This document shows, piece after piece, positions 44,405-55,233 of a stretch of 64,000 bases of DNA. Where the stretch lies: assembly GCF_029590555.1 (NCBI RefSeq), contig NZ_CP081002.1:1-64000 (forward strand). Reading direction: 5' to 3'. The notes below the pieces were generated by a model that did no database searches, was not told the origin of the DNA, and worked only from the letters and a program-made list of their open reading frames with translations. The position numbers were made by a program, and so were the translations under genes. Numbering within the stretch: position 1 is the first letter of the stretch; every line of letters starts with the position of its first letter. The stretch comes from Sphingobium sp. V4. GTDB lineage: Bacteria > Pseudomonadota > Alphaproteobacteria > Sphingomonadales > Sphingomonadaceae.

Positions 44405-45499
44405 CTATGCCACGATCTGCAATTCGGCGTCCTCGCCGCGCTGGCGGCGCAACCGCGCGGCATCCGTCCGCGCGCCGGGCAGGGTACGATAGAGCGCGAC
44501 ATAGTCGGCCGCCATACGCGCTGCCGTGAAGCGTGCGTCGAACGCGCCGCGCACCCCCGCGCGGTCAAGACGGGGCAGGGCCGCCACGGCCGCGACGGCT
44601 TCGTCCTCGCTCCCGACGATGTAGCCCGACACGCCGTGCTCGATCACCTCCGGCACAGAGCCGCAGCGGAAGGCGATGACCGGCGTCGCACAGGCCATCG
44701 CCTCGATCATCACCAGGCCGAAAGGCTCGGGCCAATCGATCGGGAAGAGCAGCGCGCTCGCCTGGCCGAGGAAATGCGCCTTCTGCTGCTCATTGATTTC
44801 CCCGATGAACTCCACATTGGGGTAGTGATCGACCAATGGCGCGATCTCGCTCTCCCAGTAGCCACGGTCGACAGCGTCGATCTTGGCCGCGATCTTGAGC
44901 GTCATGCCGGAGCGCGCGGCGATGCGGATCGCGCGATCGGGTCGCTTCTCGGGCGATATGCGGCCCAGGAACGCCAGATAATCCTCGCCAGCGCCCAGGC
45001 GCGGCGGCAGCAGATCGGACGGCAGGCCATGATAGATGGTCCCGCCCCAGTTGACCGGTGGCATGGGCAGGCGCTGATGGTCGGAAATCGACACCAGACT
45101 GTGGTCGGGAAACACGCGGTAGAAGGGCGGCAGGTCGGGCAGGTCGAGCCGGCCGTGGAGGGTCGTGACGGTGCGCCCGATAAAGTCCTGGACCATGGGC
45201 AGGTGCAGCATGTCGATGTGGAAATGCAGGGCATCGAACTCGTCGGCTCGACGGCGGACCTGCTCCAGCATCATCATATGATAGGGGATCGTGTCGGCTA
45301 CCGCCGGATTGAGACGGAGCGCCATATCGGTGATGGGCACCAGTTCGGCGCTGGTCTGCGAATCACCACTGGCGAACAGGGTCACGTCATGCCCCTGGCG
45401 CACAAGTTCTTCGGTCAGATAGGAAACGATACGCTCGGTCCCGCCGTAGAATTTGGGCGGCACGCTTTCGGCCAAGGGGGCGATTTGCGCGATCTTCAT
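44405..45499 (-). CDS. GT4-family glycosyltransferase
   Basis: 364 aa from ATG 45499 (MKIAQIAPLAESVPPKFYGGTERIV); the frame is open upstream, but this start matches the family's N-terminal strand. GT-B fold with DYLAFLGRISPEKRPDRAI, NVEFIGEINEQQKAHFLGQASALLFPIDWPEPFGLVMIEAMACATPVIAFRCGSVPEVIEHG, where E..GLVMIEAMA.G.PV is the GT4 donor-site motif. Transfers a sugar from a nucleotide donor with retention. Linked to the debranching-type enzyme 8 bp downstream. The 282 bp upstream (45500-45781) form a divergent promoter with the GH2 gene. Confidence 0.88.
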   Translation of the reverse strand: MKIAQIAPLAESVPPKFYGGTERIVSYLTEELVRQGHDVTLFASGDSQTSAELVPITDMALRLNPAVADTIPYHMMMLEQVRRRADEFDALHFHIDMLHLPMVQDFIGRTVTTLHGRLDLPDLPPFYRVFPDHSLVSISDHQRLPMPPVNWGGTIYHGLPSDLLPPRLGAGEDYLAFLGRISPEKRPDRAIRIAARSGMTLKIAAKIDAVDRGYWESEIAPLVDHYPNVEFIGEINEQQKAHFLGQASALLFPIDWPEPFGLVMIEAMACATPVIAFRCGSVPEVIEHGVSGYIVGSEDEAVAAVAALPRLDRAGVRGAFDARFTAARMAADYVALYRTLPGARTDAARLRRQRGEDAELQIVA

Positions 45500-45781
45500 G
45501 CAGGCATTCCTCTCGAACGAGTGGCGCCTTCCGTTCCCCGACCCGCGGCAGGCTGCATCGCTATAAGCCTTCAGGATGCCCGCTGGTTGCATGACACCGC
45601 AGTGCTTCGTCGCAAAGCAGGAGCGGATGCCGGACGAAGGCCTTTTCTCGCGCGCTTGCACGGCACCGTCGATCGCATTGGCATGAGCCGCATATTGAAA
45701 CGCTATTGCAAATAGTGGGCCATGCATTAGCCTGACATCGGATTCGCACGGGGAACCGTTCGACGTCGGGAGGAGAGCCGG

Positions 45782-48256
45782 ATGCGTAACAGGCGCAGCA
45801 TGATCCGCTGGGTATCTGATTTGGCTGGGCCGTTCCGCGTTCCGTCACGCGCATTTGCGGCCCATATGGCGATCCTGGGCGCGCTGACCACAAGCCTGGC
45901 GGGGATCTGCTCTGCCCAGGCTGCCCCTCGCGTGGTGACGCAATTGCCGGATGGCTGGCACTTTTTCCAGGGTGATCCGGAGGGGGCGGAAACGCTCGAT
46001 CTCGACGATGCTGCATGGCAGGTCGTGTCCCTTCCACATGATTGGGCCATCGCCGGGCCTTTCGATCGGGATGCGAAGGCTGCGGGCGAAAATGGATTCC
46101 TGCCGAGCGGGGTCGCCTGGTACCGCAAGAGATTGACCCAGACGCCGCAGCCGGGGCGGCGATATTTCATCGAATTTGACGGGATCATGGAGCGCAGCGG
46201 CGTCTGGGTAAACGGACGCCATGTCGGCTATCGTCCGATGGGCTATATCGGCCAGCGCTACGACATCACGCGCCACTTGCGTACCGACGGGCCGAATATC
46301 ATCGCTGTGCGAGCCGACACTTCGGCCGCGCCGTCATCGCGATGGTATACCGGCTCGGGCATCTATCGTCATGTTCGCCTTATCGAGACCAGCGACGTTC
46401 ATATTCCGCAGGGTGGCGCCTATGTCCGGGCGACGATGATCACCGAAAGTCAGGCGACCATCGCAGTCTCGACGGACATCCATAATGCCGCCGCCGATGC
46501 GACGGGCGTGACGGTCGAACTGGTAGTGACCGGCCCGGACGGACGCGAAGTCGCCCGCACGATCACTCCGGTCATGAGCGTCGCTGCAGGCCGCACTGTG
46601 GCCGTGCCCGCTGAAGCCGCTCTGGCAAATCCCCGGCGCTGGGACATAGGTGATCCGGCGCTCTACCGTGCTGCCATCCGTGTGCTTGGCGCCGACGGCA
46701 CCGTCCTCGACAATGAAGATGTCCGTTTCGGTGTTCGTGAAGCCCGGTTCGATCCCGCAACCGGCTTCTGGCTCAATGGCCGCAATTTCAAGCTGAAAGG
46801 GGTTGCGCTCCATCATGACGGGGGTGCCGTGGGCGCTGCTGTTCCCCTCGCAGTCTGGCGACAGCGGCTGACCGCACTGAAGGGGCAGGGCGTCAACGCG
46901 ATCCGCACCGCGCACAATGTGCCCAGTCCGGAATTTCTCGACCTGACCGACGAACTCGGGTTGATCGTGATGGACGAGCTGTTCGACCAGTGGAACGTCG
47001 CCAAGACACCGGAGGATTATCATCTGTTTTTCGGCGACTGGCACAAGCGCGATACGCTCGACATGGTACGCCGCGATCGCAACCATCCCAGCATCATGCT
47101 GTGGAGCGCGGGCAATGAAATCCACGATACGGCCTATCCGGTGCAGGCCAAGGCGGCGCTGCGCAGCATCCTCGACATCGTTCATGCCGCCGATCCCTCC
47201 CGTCCGGTGACGATGGCGCTGTTCCGACCGAACGTGACCAAGGATTATGACAATGGTCTGGCCGACATGCTGGACGTGGTCGGCCAAAATTATCGGGAGA
47301 ATGAACTGATCGCGGCCAGCCGACAGAATCCGAAGCGCAGTATCGTCGGCACCGAAAACGCGCATAATCGCAGCAACTGGGTGCCGGTACGCGATTATGC
47401 GCCCTTCTCCGGCATGTTCCTGTGGACGGGGGTCGATTATCTGGGCGAGGCGAACCGATCCGGCTGGCCCAACATCCAGAGTCCATCGGGTCTTCTCGAC
47501 CGCACGGGTCGCCAGAAGATCAGCGGCATGGAACGCGAAAGCTGGTGGTCGGAGCGGCCGGTGGTACACGTCATTCGCAATGCCGATCCGGCGGCGGCTG
47601 GCCCGGCGACCGACGGCGCGGGTGGCCCGAACCAGCCGGTCCTGCCGACCATGATCGCCGTCGCGACGCCAAAACCCAAGGTCGCGCTGTTCGACGACTG
47701 GACGCCGGACGATCCTGGTCCCCACGACGAAACGATCGAGGTGTATAGCAATTGCCGGCAGGTCGAGGCGCTTCTGAACGGTCGCTCTCTAGGCACGCTG
47801 CCGATCAATCAGGATGCGTCGCCCCGTCGCTGGAGCGTGCGCTACGTTCCCGGAGAAGTACGCGCCGTGTGCAGGGATGCTGGCGTCGTGGATGTTTCGG
47901 ACAATCTTCGGACAGCAGGGAAGCCGGTTCGCATCGATTTGCGGGCAGACGAGTCTCTTGTGGGCTCTAACTTCGATGACATGACCTATGTCCGCGCGCG
48001 GGTGGTCGACGCCAAGGGCGTGACGGTGCCATCCGCCACCCACCGGCTGCACTTCGCCGTCAGGGGTGCTGGATCACTCATCGCGACCGACAATGCATCG
48101 TCGGTCGATCATACACCCTTTCCGTCGCACGAGCGCGCCGTGCTGGACGGAGTTGCCGTCGCACTTGTTCGAGGGGCCGGCGCCGGTCGCTTCACGGTCA
48201 CGGCTACAGCGGCAGGCCTGAAATCGGGCGCCGTCGAATTACGTTCAGAGAAATAG
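45782..48256 (+). CDS. GH2-family beta-galactosidase-type glycosidase
   Basis: 824 aa with a long N-terminus before a signal-like helix (HMAILGALTTSLAGICSAQA). Domains: sugar-binding jelly roll (LPDGWHFFQGDPEGAE; SLPHDWAIAGPFD), Ig-like, TIM barrel (GVALHHDGGAVGAAVP; GVNAIRTAHNVPSPEFLDLTDELGLIVMDELFD) with acid/base E446 (SAGNEIHD) and nucleophile E525 (IVGTENAHN), then DUF4982-type and Ig-like C-terminal modules (TIEVYSNCRQVEALLNGRSLG). Expected periplasmic or surface hydrolysis of terminal beta-galactosides or glucuronides. Strong SD GGGAGGAGAG. The pectinase gene follows 135 bp downstream on the same strand. Confidence 0.9.
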   Translation: MRNRRSMIRWVSDLAGPFRVPSRAFAAHMAILGALTTSLAGICSAQAAPRVVTQLPDGWHFFQGDPEGAETLDLDDAAWQVVSLPHDWAIAGPFDRDAKAAGENGFLPSGVAWYRKRLTQTPQPGRRYFIEFDGIMERSGVWVNGRHVGYRPMGYIGQRYDITRHLRTDGPNIIAVRADTSAAPSSRWYTGSGIYRHVRLIETSDVHIPQGGAYVRATMITESQATIAVSTDIHNAAADATGVTVELVVTGPDGREVARTITPVMSVAAGRTVAVPAEAALANPRRWDIGDPALYRAAIRVLGADGTVLDNEDVRFGVREARFDPATGFWLNGRNFKLKGVALHHDGGAVGAAVPLAVWRQRLTALKGQGVNAIRTAHNVPSPEFLDLTDELGLIVMDELFDQWNVAKTPEDYHLFFGDWHKRDTLDMVRRDRNHPSIMLWSAGNEIHDTAYPVQAKAALRSILDIVHAADPSRPVTMALFRPNVTKDYDNGLADMLDVVGQNYRENELIAASRQNPKRSIVGTENAHNRSNWVPVRDYAPFSGMFLWTGVDYLGEANRSGWPNIQSPSGLLDRTGRQKISGMERESWWSERPVVHVIRNADPAAAGPATDGAGGPNQPVLPTMIAVATPKPKVALFDDWTPDDPGPHDETIEVYSNCRQVEALLNGRSLGTLPINQDASPRRWSVRYVPGEVRAVCRDAGVVDVSDNLRTAGKPVRIDLRADESLVGSNFDDMTYVRARVVDAKGVTVPSATHRLHFAVRGAGSLIATDNASSVDHTPFPSHERAVLDGVAVALVRGAGAGRFTVTATAAGLKSGAVELRSEK

Positions 48257-48391
48257 ACGCATGGGGCCAATCGCTGCGGACAAACCCGGCGTGGAAGCAG
48301 TCAGCGCTGCCGGAACTGTCAGTGACCCCGCCGTGCGCGTCGGCATTGGTTCGAGCGGGTGGGCAATCTCGTGTTGATGGAAGGGCATGTC

Positions 48392-49891
48392 ATGGATATC
48401 GAACCCTTGTCCCTGACCAGTCGTTCGCGCCGCCGCATCATGCTCGGCGTTCTCGCCGCGGGGGTGGCTGTCCCGATGCGCCCTGCGTTTGCGGCGACGC
48501 AGGATGACGCATTCTGGGTGAAGGCCAGGGCGATTGCGGATGGCATTGCGCCTCCACGCATTCCACGCCGTACATTCCAGCTCAAATCCTTTGGCGGTCT
48601 TGCCGACGGAAAGACGGACAACAGCGCGGCGATCGCCCGCGCCATTGCGGCTTGCGCAGATGCGGGAGGCGGCCGGATCGTCTTGTCGCGGGGCGTGACG
48701 CTGACTGGCCCGGTTCGCCTGGGCTCGCGCATGGCGTTGCATATCCCCAAAGGCGCGCGGCTGAAGTTCATCCCCGAACCGGCCCGCTACCTGCCGCCTG
48801 TCCACACCCGCTGGGAGGGGGTGGAATTGATGGGCTACCAGCCGCTCATCTATGCCTTCGAGGAGGAGGACGTCGCCGTCACCGGTGGCGGCGTGATCGA
48901 TGGATCGGCAGACGACCATCATTGGTGGCCTTGGAAAGGCCCCTGGGCCGACCGTTACAGGGACACGCCGGTGAAGGAGCGGCAGGCCGCCGATCGCGCG
49001 CGCCTGTTTGACATGGCCGAGCGCGGCGTCCCCGTGGCGCAGCGCGTGTTCGGCGAAGGCAGTCGCCTTCGCCCCGCCCTTTTCCAGCCCTACCGATGCC
49101 GCCGCGTGCTGATGGAGGGCATCACCGTGGAGGCCGCGCCCTTCTGGCAGATTCATCCCGTCGACTGTACCGACGTGACGTTCCGCAGCGTCACCTGCTC
49201 AAGCCACGGCCCCAACAACGACGGCATCGATCCGGAATCCTGCAATGGCGTGCTGATCGAGCATTGTGTGTTCGACACCGGGGACGACTGCATCGCCATC
49301 AAGGCGGCGCGCAACGCCGACGGGCGCCGTCTCGCGAAGCCGTGCGAGAATATCGTCATCCGGAACTGCCTGATGAAGGACGGCCATGCCGGCGTCGCCA
49401 TTGGCAGCGAATTGACCGGCGGCGTACGCAACGTATTCGTCCACGACTGCCGGATGGATAGCCCGAACCTGACCCGCGTGCTGATCATCAAGTCGAACAG
49501 TTATCGCGGCGGCCTGATCGAGGATATCCATCTGCGCCGCATCCACGCGGGCATGGTGGACAAGGCCTTCGTTCAGATCTGGATGCTCTACGAAGAAGGC
49601 GAGGGGGGTGGACATGTTCCTCAAGTCGCCCGTGTGTCGGCTGAGGAGTGCACGGTCCGATCGACCGAGCGGGTACTGATCGTGCGGGGAATTCCGCAAG
49701 CCCCGATCCGCGATCTGCGGCTGGTCAATGTCAGGGTCGGGCGGGAGGCTCTGCCGTCGGTCACCGTCGATGTGGAACCTTTGGCGCTGGACAATGTGAT
49801 CGTGGGCGGGACGCGCTGGACGCAGGAATATTTGCGCAGCCTGCCTGGCGCGGACAGCATCCGTTGCGACAAATGGGCTGTTTGTCGATAA
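48392..49891 (+). CDS. GH28 polygalacturonase-family enzyme
   Basis: 499 aa with a Tat-like signal (SRSRRRIMLGVLAAGVAVPMRPAFA). Start 48392 has GGAAGG upstream; 48359 and 48380 are in-frame alternatives. A PL6/GH28-style N-terminus (FQLKSFGGLADGKTDNSAAIARAI) leads into a beta-helix with the four GH28 signatures: NNDGID (Asn276 region), TGDDCIAIK (D298-D299), DGHAGVAIGSE (H332; canonical GHG) and RVLIIKSN (Lys367). Inverting hydrolysis of galacturonan or rhamnogalacturonan. Unlike the two degenerate relatives at 0-4 kb this frame is intact. Products could enter the KdgD route. Confidence 0.93.
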   Translation: MDIEPLSLTSRSRRRIMLGVLAAGVAVPMRPAFAATQDDAFWVKARAIADGIAPPRIPRRTFQLKSFGGLADGKTDNSAAIARAIAACADAGGGRIVLSRGVTLTGPVRLGSRMALHIPKGARLKFIPEPARYLPPVHTRWEGVELMGYQPLIYAFEEEDVAVTGGGVIDGSADDHHWWPWKGPWADRYRDTPVKERQAADRARLFDMAERGVPVAQRVFGEGSRLRPALFQPYRCRRVLMEGITVEAAPFWQIHPVDCTDVTFRSVTCSSHGPNNDGIDPESCNGVLIEHCVFDTGDDCIAIKAARNADGRRLAKPCENIVIRNCLMKDGHAGVAIGSELTGGVRNVFVHDCRMDSPNLTRVLIIKSNSYRGGLIEDIHLRRIHAGMVDKAFVQIWMLYEEGEGGGHVPQVARVSAEECTVRSTERVLIVRGIPQAPIRDLRLVNVRVGREALPSVTVDVEPLALDNVIVGGTRWTQEYLRSLPGADSIRCDKWAVCR

Positions 49892-50126
49892 TGGGGAGAC
49901 GCTGCATCCTGGCTCCCAGAAGGTGAAGGCGAACCGCCACAGATCATACCCCGGGCTGCTCGATCGATGGAGCACCAGTCCCGCATAGTAACTCTACGAC
50001 ATTGACTGGCGCGACCAAGCGCATGGGCCCCGGGGCCGTAATCAATGCAGATCGACATCCAATGGAGAATGGCCATATTGCCGTCAGGAGGGGAGACCTA
50101 CTCATTCAGATTATCGAGCTGTGATC

Positions 50127-50484
50127 TGAGTCAGTATCGGCGGATGCGGGGGAGCAGATCACGAGTCAGAAAGCCCACGCCGCCCGTCTACCGTTCCAGC
50201 CGGTGCCCGGCCTGTCCATGTACCCAGCTTCCCCATGCTGCGGGCTCGCGAGGGCTCACGCCGCGCGCCGCGAGGCCGCCTATGATTCCCGCCAGGGCAT
50301 CGCCCGATCCACCTGTTGCGAGACTGACGCATCGCCCATTGTGATGCAGACAGGCGTGTTTGCTTTCGGCAATGACGCTTGTCTTGCCCTTTAGCAGCAC
50401 GACCGCATCAAACTGTGCGACGTTGCCCGCGCTCTGCCCGTTTCTCAAGATGACGAGTTGGCGGGGCCAATGGATCGATAGCAT
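50127..50484 (-). pseudogene. nnrD: C-terminal remnant of ADP-dependent NAD(P)H-hydrate dehydratase
   Basis: DAVVLLKGKTSVIAE, GRCVSLATGGSGDALAGIIGGLAARGVSPREPAAWGSWVHGQAG is the C-terminal half of the YjeF/NnrD carbohydrate-kinase-like domain (family: LKG..T.IA...G.....GN.GMATGGSGDVL.GII..LLAQG). A stop truncates it at 50188; the expected ending (GVGFLTRDLLPRIRRY) continues in another frame to about 50127. The N-terminal domain is missing. NnrD repairs hydrated NADH, so a functional copy must exist elsewhere. 49892-50126 and 50485-50569 show no other gene. Confidence 0.72.
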
Positions 50485-50569
50485 CGCATCCTCTCCCCAT
50501 CATGCTGGAGACCTGCGTCCTGCTTTCAAACCTCCAAGGCCTTGTTCACCCGCATTTCGCGATGATCGC

Positions 50570-52669
50570 TCAGGGAAGCGCGCGGACCTTGGGTTCGCGG
50601 TCCCAATAGCGTCTGCCGGCGGCGCCAGCGAATTTCGCGGCGGTTACGATGCCGTCATCTGGTTCCACGCCCGCCTTGTCCAGCAATGGCTTTGCCGCAT
50701 CGCTGTGACCGATCGCCTTCAAATGGGCGAAGGCGTCCATGACGAACTGGACGGCCGCGCCCTCCTTCAGCAGTTGCTCGGCGCCCTGGGCCGACAGCAA
50801 CACCGCGACCGCGTCGAAGAGGACGGAGGGCGAACCGGCCAATTGCCCGTCTGCCACTTGGCTAGTTCCATCGGAAAGCTTGGTTCCGCCGACCTTGGGC
50901 GCGACGATGAAGGGCGTGCCACCGCCCTTCGTGACGGCGGTAACGAGCTTGCGGAGTTCCTCTGCATCGCTGCCGTCGGCGATAAGGATGCCGAACTTGC
51001 GGCCTTTCAACGTGTCGAGTTCCATCGGTCCGCCGATAATGCGTAGCGCCGGGGACAGATCCAGATCCTGCACCGGCGCTGCTGCGGGGGAAGCCTTGGG
51101 TAGCGGCAAGGCAAGCCCATCGGCGATCCGCTTCGCCAGTCCGGGATCGACATTGACGAGGTTGGCGAGAACGCGCGTGCACACATGTGCCAGGCTGACC
51201 TTCGACAGTTCGAATATGACCGCGGAGGCGAGATGCGCCTGCTCGGCCGGATCGAGTGAACGATAGAACATTCTCGCCTGGCTATAATGGTCGGCAAAGC
51301 TTTCCGGGCGGATGCGCAGCTTTTCGCCCTGTTCGTCTTCGGCGGCGCGGCCCGGGAAGGAGGAAAAGCCGGTGGCCGGGCATTCACGCGGTCCGCCCTC
51401 CTCGGCCGCATCTGCCAGACTGTTGGGCTCATAATTGGCGCGGCCTTTTGGCGTGAGCATTTGCATGTGCCCATCGCGCTGGAAATTCGCGAACGGACAT
51501 TTGGGGGCGTTGATGGGCAGTTGATGGAAGTTGGTCGAGCCCAGCCGTTTCAGTTGCGTATCCAGATAACTGAACAATCGTCCTTGCAGCAAAGGATCGT
51601 TGGTGAAATCGATGCCCGGCACGATGTTGGCCGGACAATAGGCGACCTGCTCGGTCTCCGCGAAGAAATTGTCGGGGTTGCGGTCCAGCACCATCCGGCC
51701 GATCGGGCGGACGGGCAGCAATTCTTCGGGAATGATCTTCGTTGCGTCCAGCACGTCATATGGCAGGCTGTCTGCGAAGGCTTCGTCGAACGCCTGGATG
51801 CCCAGTTCCCATTCCGGATAGTCGCCCGCTGCGATCGCCTCAAAAAGATCGCGGCGTTGGAAATCGGGATCGGCCCCGGCGATCTTTACCGCCTCGTCCC
51901 AAAGGGTCGATGCGAGGCCCTGCTTGGGCTTCCAGTGGAATTTGACGAAGGTCGACTGGCCGGACGCGTTGACGAAGCGGAAAGTATGAATGCCAAAACC
52001 CTGTATCGTGCGCAGCGAGCGCGGAATGGCGCGGTCGGACATGGCCCACATGATCATGTGGGTCGATTCCGGCATCAGGCTGACAAAGTCCCAAAAGGTG
52101 TCATGCGCTGACGCCGCCTGGGGATAGCCGCGATCCGCCTCCATTTTCACGGAATGGATCAGGTCGGGAAATTTGATCGCATCCTGAATGAAGAAGACGG
52201 GGATATTGTTGCCGACCAGATCCCAATTGCCCTGCTGCGTGTAGAATTTGACCGCGAAGCCGCGGACGTCGCGCGGGGTGTCGACCGAGCCGGCCCCGCC
52301 TGCAACGGTCGAAAATCGTGTAAATACGGGAATTTTTTCGCCAGGTCTCTGAAACAGGTCGGCTTTCGTGATATCGGACAGGCTTTCATAGACCTCGAAA
52401 AAGCCATGGGCCGCCGATCCGCGCGCATGAACGATCCGCTCGGGAATCCGCTCATGATCGAAATGGAAAATCTTCTCGCGGAGTACGAAATCTTCCAACA
52501 GCACGGGACCGCGCGCGCCGGCCTTGAGCTGGTTCTGATTGTCCGCGACGGGAATGCCCTGATTGGTCGTCAGGCAGGCCTCGCCGACGCCATCATGTCC
52601 TGCATGTTGATGTGTTTCGCCGCCCGTTCCAGACTTCCGGCCCGCATCAAGCCCGTTCTTCCCTGCCAT
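50570..52669 (-). CDS. katE: Large-subunit catalase (HPII type)
   Basis: 699 aa from ATG 52669 ([13 protein letters not shown]) with AGGAGCAG upstream. Clade 2 monofunctional catalase: catalytic His in [58 protein letters not shown], and the haem-ligating Tyr in [15 protein letters not shown]. The extra C-terminal domain of about 150 residues ([22 protein letters not shown]...) is the DJ-1/PfpI-like flavodoxin domain of HPII enzymes. Dismutates H2O2 in the cytoplasm. Near the IS-bounded segment but no sign of being carried by it. Confidence 0.94.
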   Translation of the reverse strand: MAGKNGLDAGRKSGTGGETHQHAGHDGVGEACLTTNQGIPVADNQNQLKAGARGPVLLEDFVLREKIFHFDHERIPERIVHARGSAAHGFFEVYESLSDITKADLFQRPGEKIPVFTRFSTVAGGAGSVDTPRDVRGFAVKFYTQQGNWDLVGNNIPVFFIQDAIKFPDLIHSVKMEADRGYPQAASAHDTFWDFVSLMPESTHMIMWAMSDRAIPRSLRTIQGFGIHTFRFVNASGQSTFVKFHWKPKQGLASTLWDEAVKIAGADPDFQRRDLFEAIAAGDYPEWELGIQAFDEAFADSLPYDVLDATKIIPEELLPVRPIGRMVLDRNPDNFFAETEQVAYCPANIVPGIDFTNDPLLQGRLFSYLDTQLKRLGSTNFHQLPINAPKCPFANFQRDGHMQMLTPKGRANYEPNSLADAAEEGGPRECPATGFSSFPGRAAEDEQGEKLRIRPESFADHYSQARMFYRSLDPAEQAHLASAVIFELSKVSLAHVCTRVLANLVNVDPGLAKRIADGLALPLPKASPAAAPVQDLDLSPALRIIGGPMELDTLKGRKFGILIADGSDAEELRKLVTAVTKGGGTPFIVAPKVGGTKLSDGTSQVADGQLAGSPSVLFDAVAVLLSAQGAEQLLKEGAAVQFVMDAFAHLKAIGHSDAAKPLLDKAGVEPDDGIVTAAKFAGAAGRRYWDREPKVRALP

Positions 52670-52802
52670 GATCTGCTCCTCATCCTGGCATCGCCATGCC
52701 GTCACAAGGGGGAAGACTTGGGCAGGTCTCCGGTTCCGGATTTCGCGAGCTTTATTCTCCAGCTCTGCGGCTTTGAATGTGACCCGACGAAGAGATGGGC
52801 AT

Positions 52803-52877
52803 CTAGTGACCCGAATTTGAAGTTCGTCACACCGGGGGGGGCGCCAAACGAACTTCAGATTTCATCAGGGTCACTAG
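52803..52877. repeat. 75-bp palindromic element (MITE-like)
   Basis: Begins CTAGTGACCC...GAAGTTCGT and ends with the imperfect reverse complement (ACGAACTTC...GGGTCACTAG), with a G8 tract in the loop. It looks like the two terminal repeats of a transposable element with the middle deleted. It lies 9 bp before the IS256 element. Confidence 0.6.
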
Positions 52878-52886
52878 GGTCCGGAC

Positions 52887-54314
52887 GATCGTGCCCCGCG
52901 GGATGGTGTAACAGCGCGGATCCTTGGTAGAGGATCGGACTGGATCAGGCCGCCACGCCGGGCAGCTTGATGAGAGGATTGTCGCTGACTGGGGCGAGAC
53001 TTTCAAGGCTCATGTATCGGCGTGATACGGCCCACTCGTCCTGCTGTTCGAGCATCAGGGCGCCGACGAGGCGGATCACGGCCGCATCATTGGGAAAGAT
53101 GCCGACGACATCGGACCGTCTTTTGATCTCGCCGTTGAGGCGCTCGAGAGGATTCGTGCTGGAGATCTGGGGCCAATGGTCCTTCGGGAAGGCAGTATAG
53201 GCGAGGACATCTTCTCGTGCGGCGTCCATCATTTCGGCGAGTTTGGGAGCGCGGTCGCGTAAGGCGTCGGCAATTGTCTGCCACTGCTTATGGGCCTCCT
53301 GAGAGGTCTCCTGGGCAAAGATCGTCTTGATCATCGCTGTGACCGCAGGCCGCTGCTTGGTCGACACATGCGCGAGGGCATTGCGCATCCAGTGGATTCG
53401 GCAGCGCTGCAGGGTAGCATGGAAGACCTTGCTGGCGGCGGCGCGCAGCCCTTTGTGATCATCGGCGATGACAAGTTTGACGCCCCGCAGCCCGCGATCG
53501 GCGAGAGACCGCAAGAAGCCCTTCCAGAAGGTCTCCGCCTCGGTGGGGCCAGTGGCGACGCCCAACACCTCACGCCGGCCATCGGTGCTCACCCCGACAG
53601 CGATTATTGTCGCCGTCGACAGGATCCTGCCCCCCTGGCGGGATTTTATGTAGGTGGCATCGAGCCAGACGTACGGAAATTCGCCTCCTATCGGCCTGTT
53701 CAGGAAGGCGTTGACCCGCTCGTCGATCTCCTCGACCAGCCTGCTGACGGAGCTCTTGGAGATGCCTGTGAGGCCCATGGCCTTCACCAGATTATCGACC
53801 GAGCGGGTCGAGATGCCTTGTACATAGGCCTCCTGAATGACCGCGGTCAGCGCCTTCTCAGCGGTACGGCGGGGTTCAAGGAAGGACGGGAAATAGGACC
53901 CCTTGCGAAGGCGGGGAATCTCCAGATCAATATGGCCGGCCCTGGTTTCCCAGGAGCGCTCACGATAGCCGTTGCGCTGAACCTCCCGCACTGCGGGGTC
54001 TCGAGCACCATGGGGAGCGCCGGTCAGCGCCTGCACCTCAGCTTCCATCATCCTTTCAGCAGCGAAGGCCAACATCTCGCGTACGAGATCTGCGTCTGCG
54101 CCCTTTTCAACCAGCTCGATAAGCGCCATTCTGTCCGTGGTCATCGTCGTCTCCGATAGGTTCATTGGTTTCGCAACCCGAACTTTACCGAAGATCGGCG
54201 ATGGCCGCCAAGACAGGGGCCATGTCATTGCTGGGGTTTGAGGCTCCGGTCGCTACGCTCCCTGCACCTCAAGCCCCACAATGACGCTGTTACACCATGC
54301 GATGGGACGCGGCC
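52887..54314 (-). mobile_element. IS256-family insertion sequence, copy A
   Basis: 1428 bp, defined by exact match in inverted orientation to copy B (61270-62697). Imperfect terminal repeats about 30 bp long begin GATCGTGCCCC and GGCCGCGTCCC and share ATGGTGTAACAGCG. It contains one transposase gene. Flanking octamers (GTCCGGAC left, GCGCTGAG right) are not duplicated, unlike a fresh IS256 insertion (8-9 bp duplication), which points to later recombination. Confidence 0.9.
52945..54144 (-). CDS. IS256-family (mutator-type) transposase, copy A
   Basis: 399 aa from ATG 54144 ([17 protein letters not shown]). RNase H-like DDE transposase: [14 protein letters not shown] carries the first Asp, [13 protein letters not shown] the second, and [13 protein letters not shown] the Glu; the family-typical [13 protein letters not shown] lies between. 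Differs from copy B by one residue (Thr vs Ala in VLAY.AFPK), so both are probably active or recently copied. Confidence 0.95.
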   Translation of the reverse strand: MTTDRMALIELVEKGADADLVREMLAFAAERMMEAEVQALTGAPHGARDPAVREVQRNGYRERSWETRAGHIDLEIPRLRKGSYFPSFLEPRRTAEKALTAVIQEAYVQGISTRSVDNLVKAMGLTGISKSSVSRLVEEIDERVNAFLNRPIGGEFPYVWLDATYIKSRQGGRILSTATIIAVGVSTDGRREVLGVATGPTEAETFWKGFLRSLADRGLRGVKLVIADDHKGLRAAASKVFHATLQRCRIHWMRNALAHVSTKQRPAVTAMIKTIFAQETSQEAHKQWQTIADALRDRAPKLAEMMDAAREDVLAYTAFPKDHWPQISSTNPLERLNGEIKRRSDVVGIFPNDAAVIRLVGALMLEQQDEWAVSRRYMSLESLAPVSDNPLIKLPGVAA

Positions 54315-54480
54315 GCGCTGAGCGAATGTTCAATTCGAAATGGCACAGCGCGCGTATGATCAGATATATGGCGGCGAGGCGGGTTCCGGTAAATTGGTGG
54401 CTCCGCGGCAGATTTGGGCAACGCCGAAATAGAAGGCTCGCGGTTTGACGCCTAAGCCGGGTACAGCTACCGGCGGAGCC

Positions 54481-55233
54481 ATGATCGTTCTGCTTTCTCC
54501 CGCGAAGACGCTTGACTTCGAGCGTGCGTTGCCGCCGCTTGCTGTCACGGAGCCCCATTTTGCCGAGGAAGCGCAGAATCTCGCCAGATCCGCCGCCAAC
54601 CTCTCGCAAAAGCGGTTGGCAGAGTTGATGCATATCTCCCCGCGCCTTGCCAAACTCAACGCAGACCGCTTCCGCGACTTCGCCGACCTGCCTGAGAGAC
54701 AGGCGCTCTATGCCTTTGCAGGCGACGTCTACTCGGGTTTCGAGGTGGACACGCTGGATGAGCCAGGGGTCGCCTTTGCTCAGAACCATGTGCGAATGCT
54801 GTCGGGCCTTTACGGGCTGCTCCGCCCGCTGGATGCGATCCGTCCCTATCGTCTGGAAATGGGCACCCGCTGGGCGCCGCGTCACAAGAAGCTGACCGAC
54901 TGGTGGGGCGACCGGATCGCCACGCTGTTGCGCGCGCAGGTGGCGGACGAGGGATCGGGCGTGGTGCTCAATCTGGCGAGCCAGGAATATTTCGCCGCCG
55001 TCGAGAACAGGCTGGAGGGATTGCGCGTGATCCATGTCGATTTCCGCGAGCCGGGCCCGAACGGTCCGCGCTTTGTGAGCTTCAACGCGAAAAGGGCACG
55101 GGGCATGATGGCGCGGTGGATGTGCGAACATCACATCACCGACGTGGAGGCCATGCGCGGCTTTGACAGCGACGGATATCGGTTCGACCCGGACGAAAGC
55201 GAGCGCGACCGTTGGCGCTTCACCCGGTCATGA
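54481..55233 (+). CDS. yaaA: Peroxide stress protein YaaA
   Basis: 250 aa, UPF0246 family: begins MIVLLSPAKTLDFE, with SGLYGLLRPLDAIRPYRLEMGTRW and VVLNLASQEYFAAV in the conserved core. YaaA lowers intracellular free iron and limits Fenton damage under H2O2 stress. ATG 54481 follows GGCGGAG. The stop overlaps the SDR start (ATGA). It lies just inside the IS-bounded segment; the catalase lies just outside it. Confidence 0.93.
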   Translation: MIVLLSPAKTLDFERALPPLAVTEPHFAEEAQNLARSAANLSQKRLAELMHISPRLAKLNADRFRDFADLPERQALYAFAGDVYSGFEVDTLDEPGVAFAQNHVRMLSGLYGLLRPLDAIRPYRLEMGTRWAPRHKKLTDWWGDRIATLLRAQVADEGSGVVLNLASQEYFAAVENRLEGLRVIHVDFREPGPNGPRFVSFNAKRARGMMARWMCEHHITDVEAMRGFDSDGYRFDPDESERDRWRFTRS

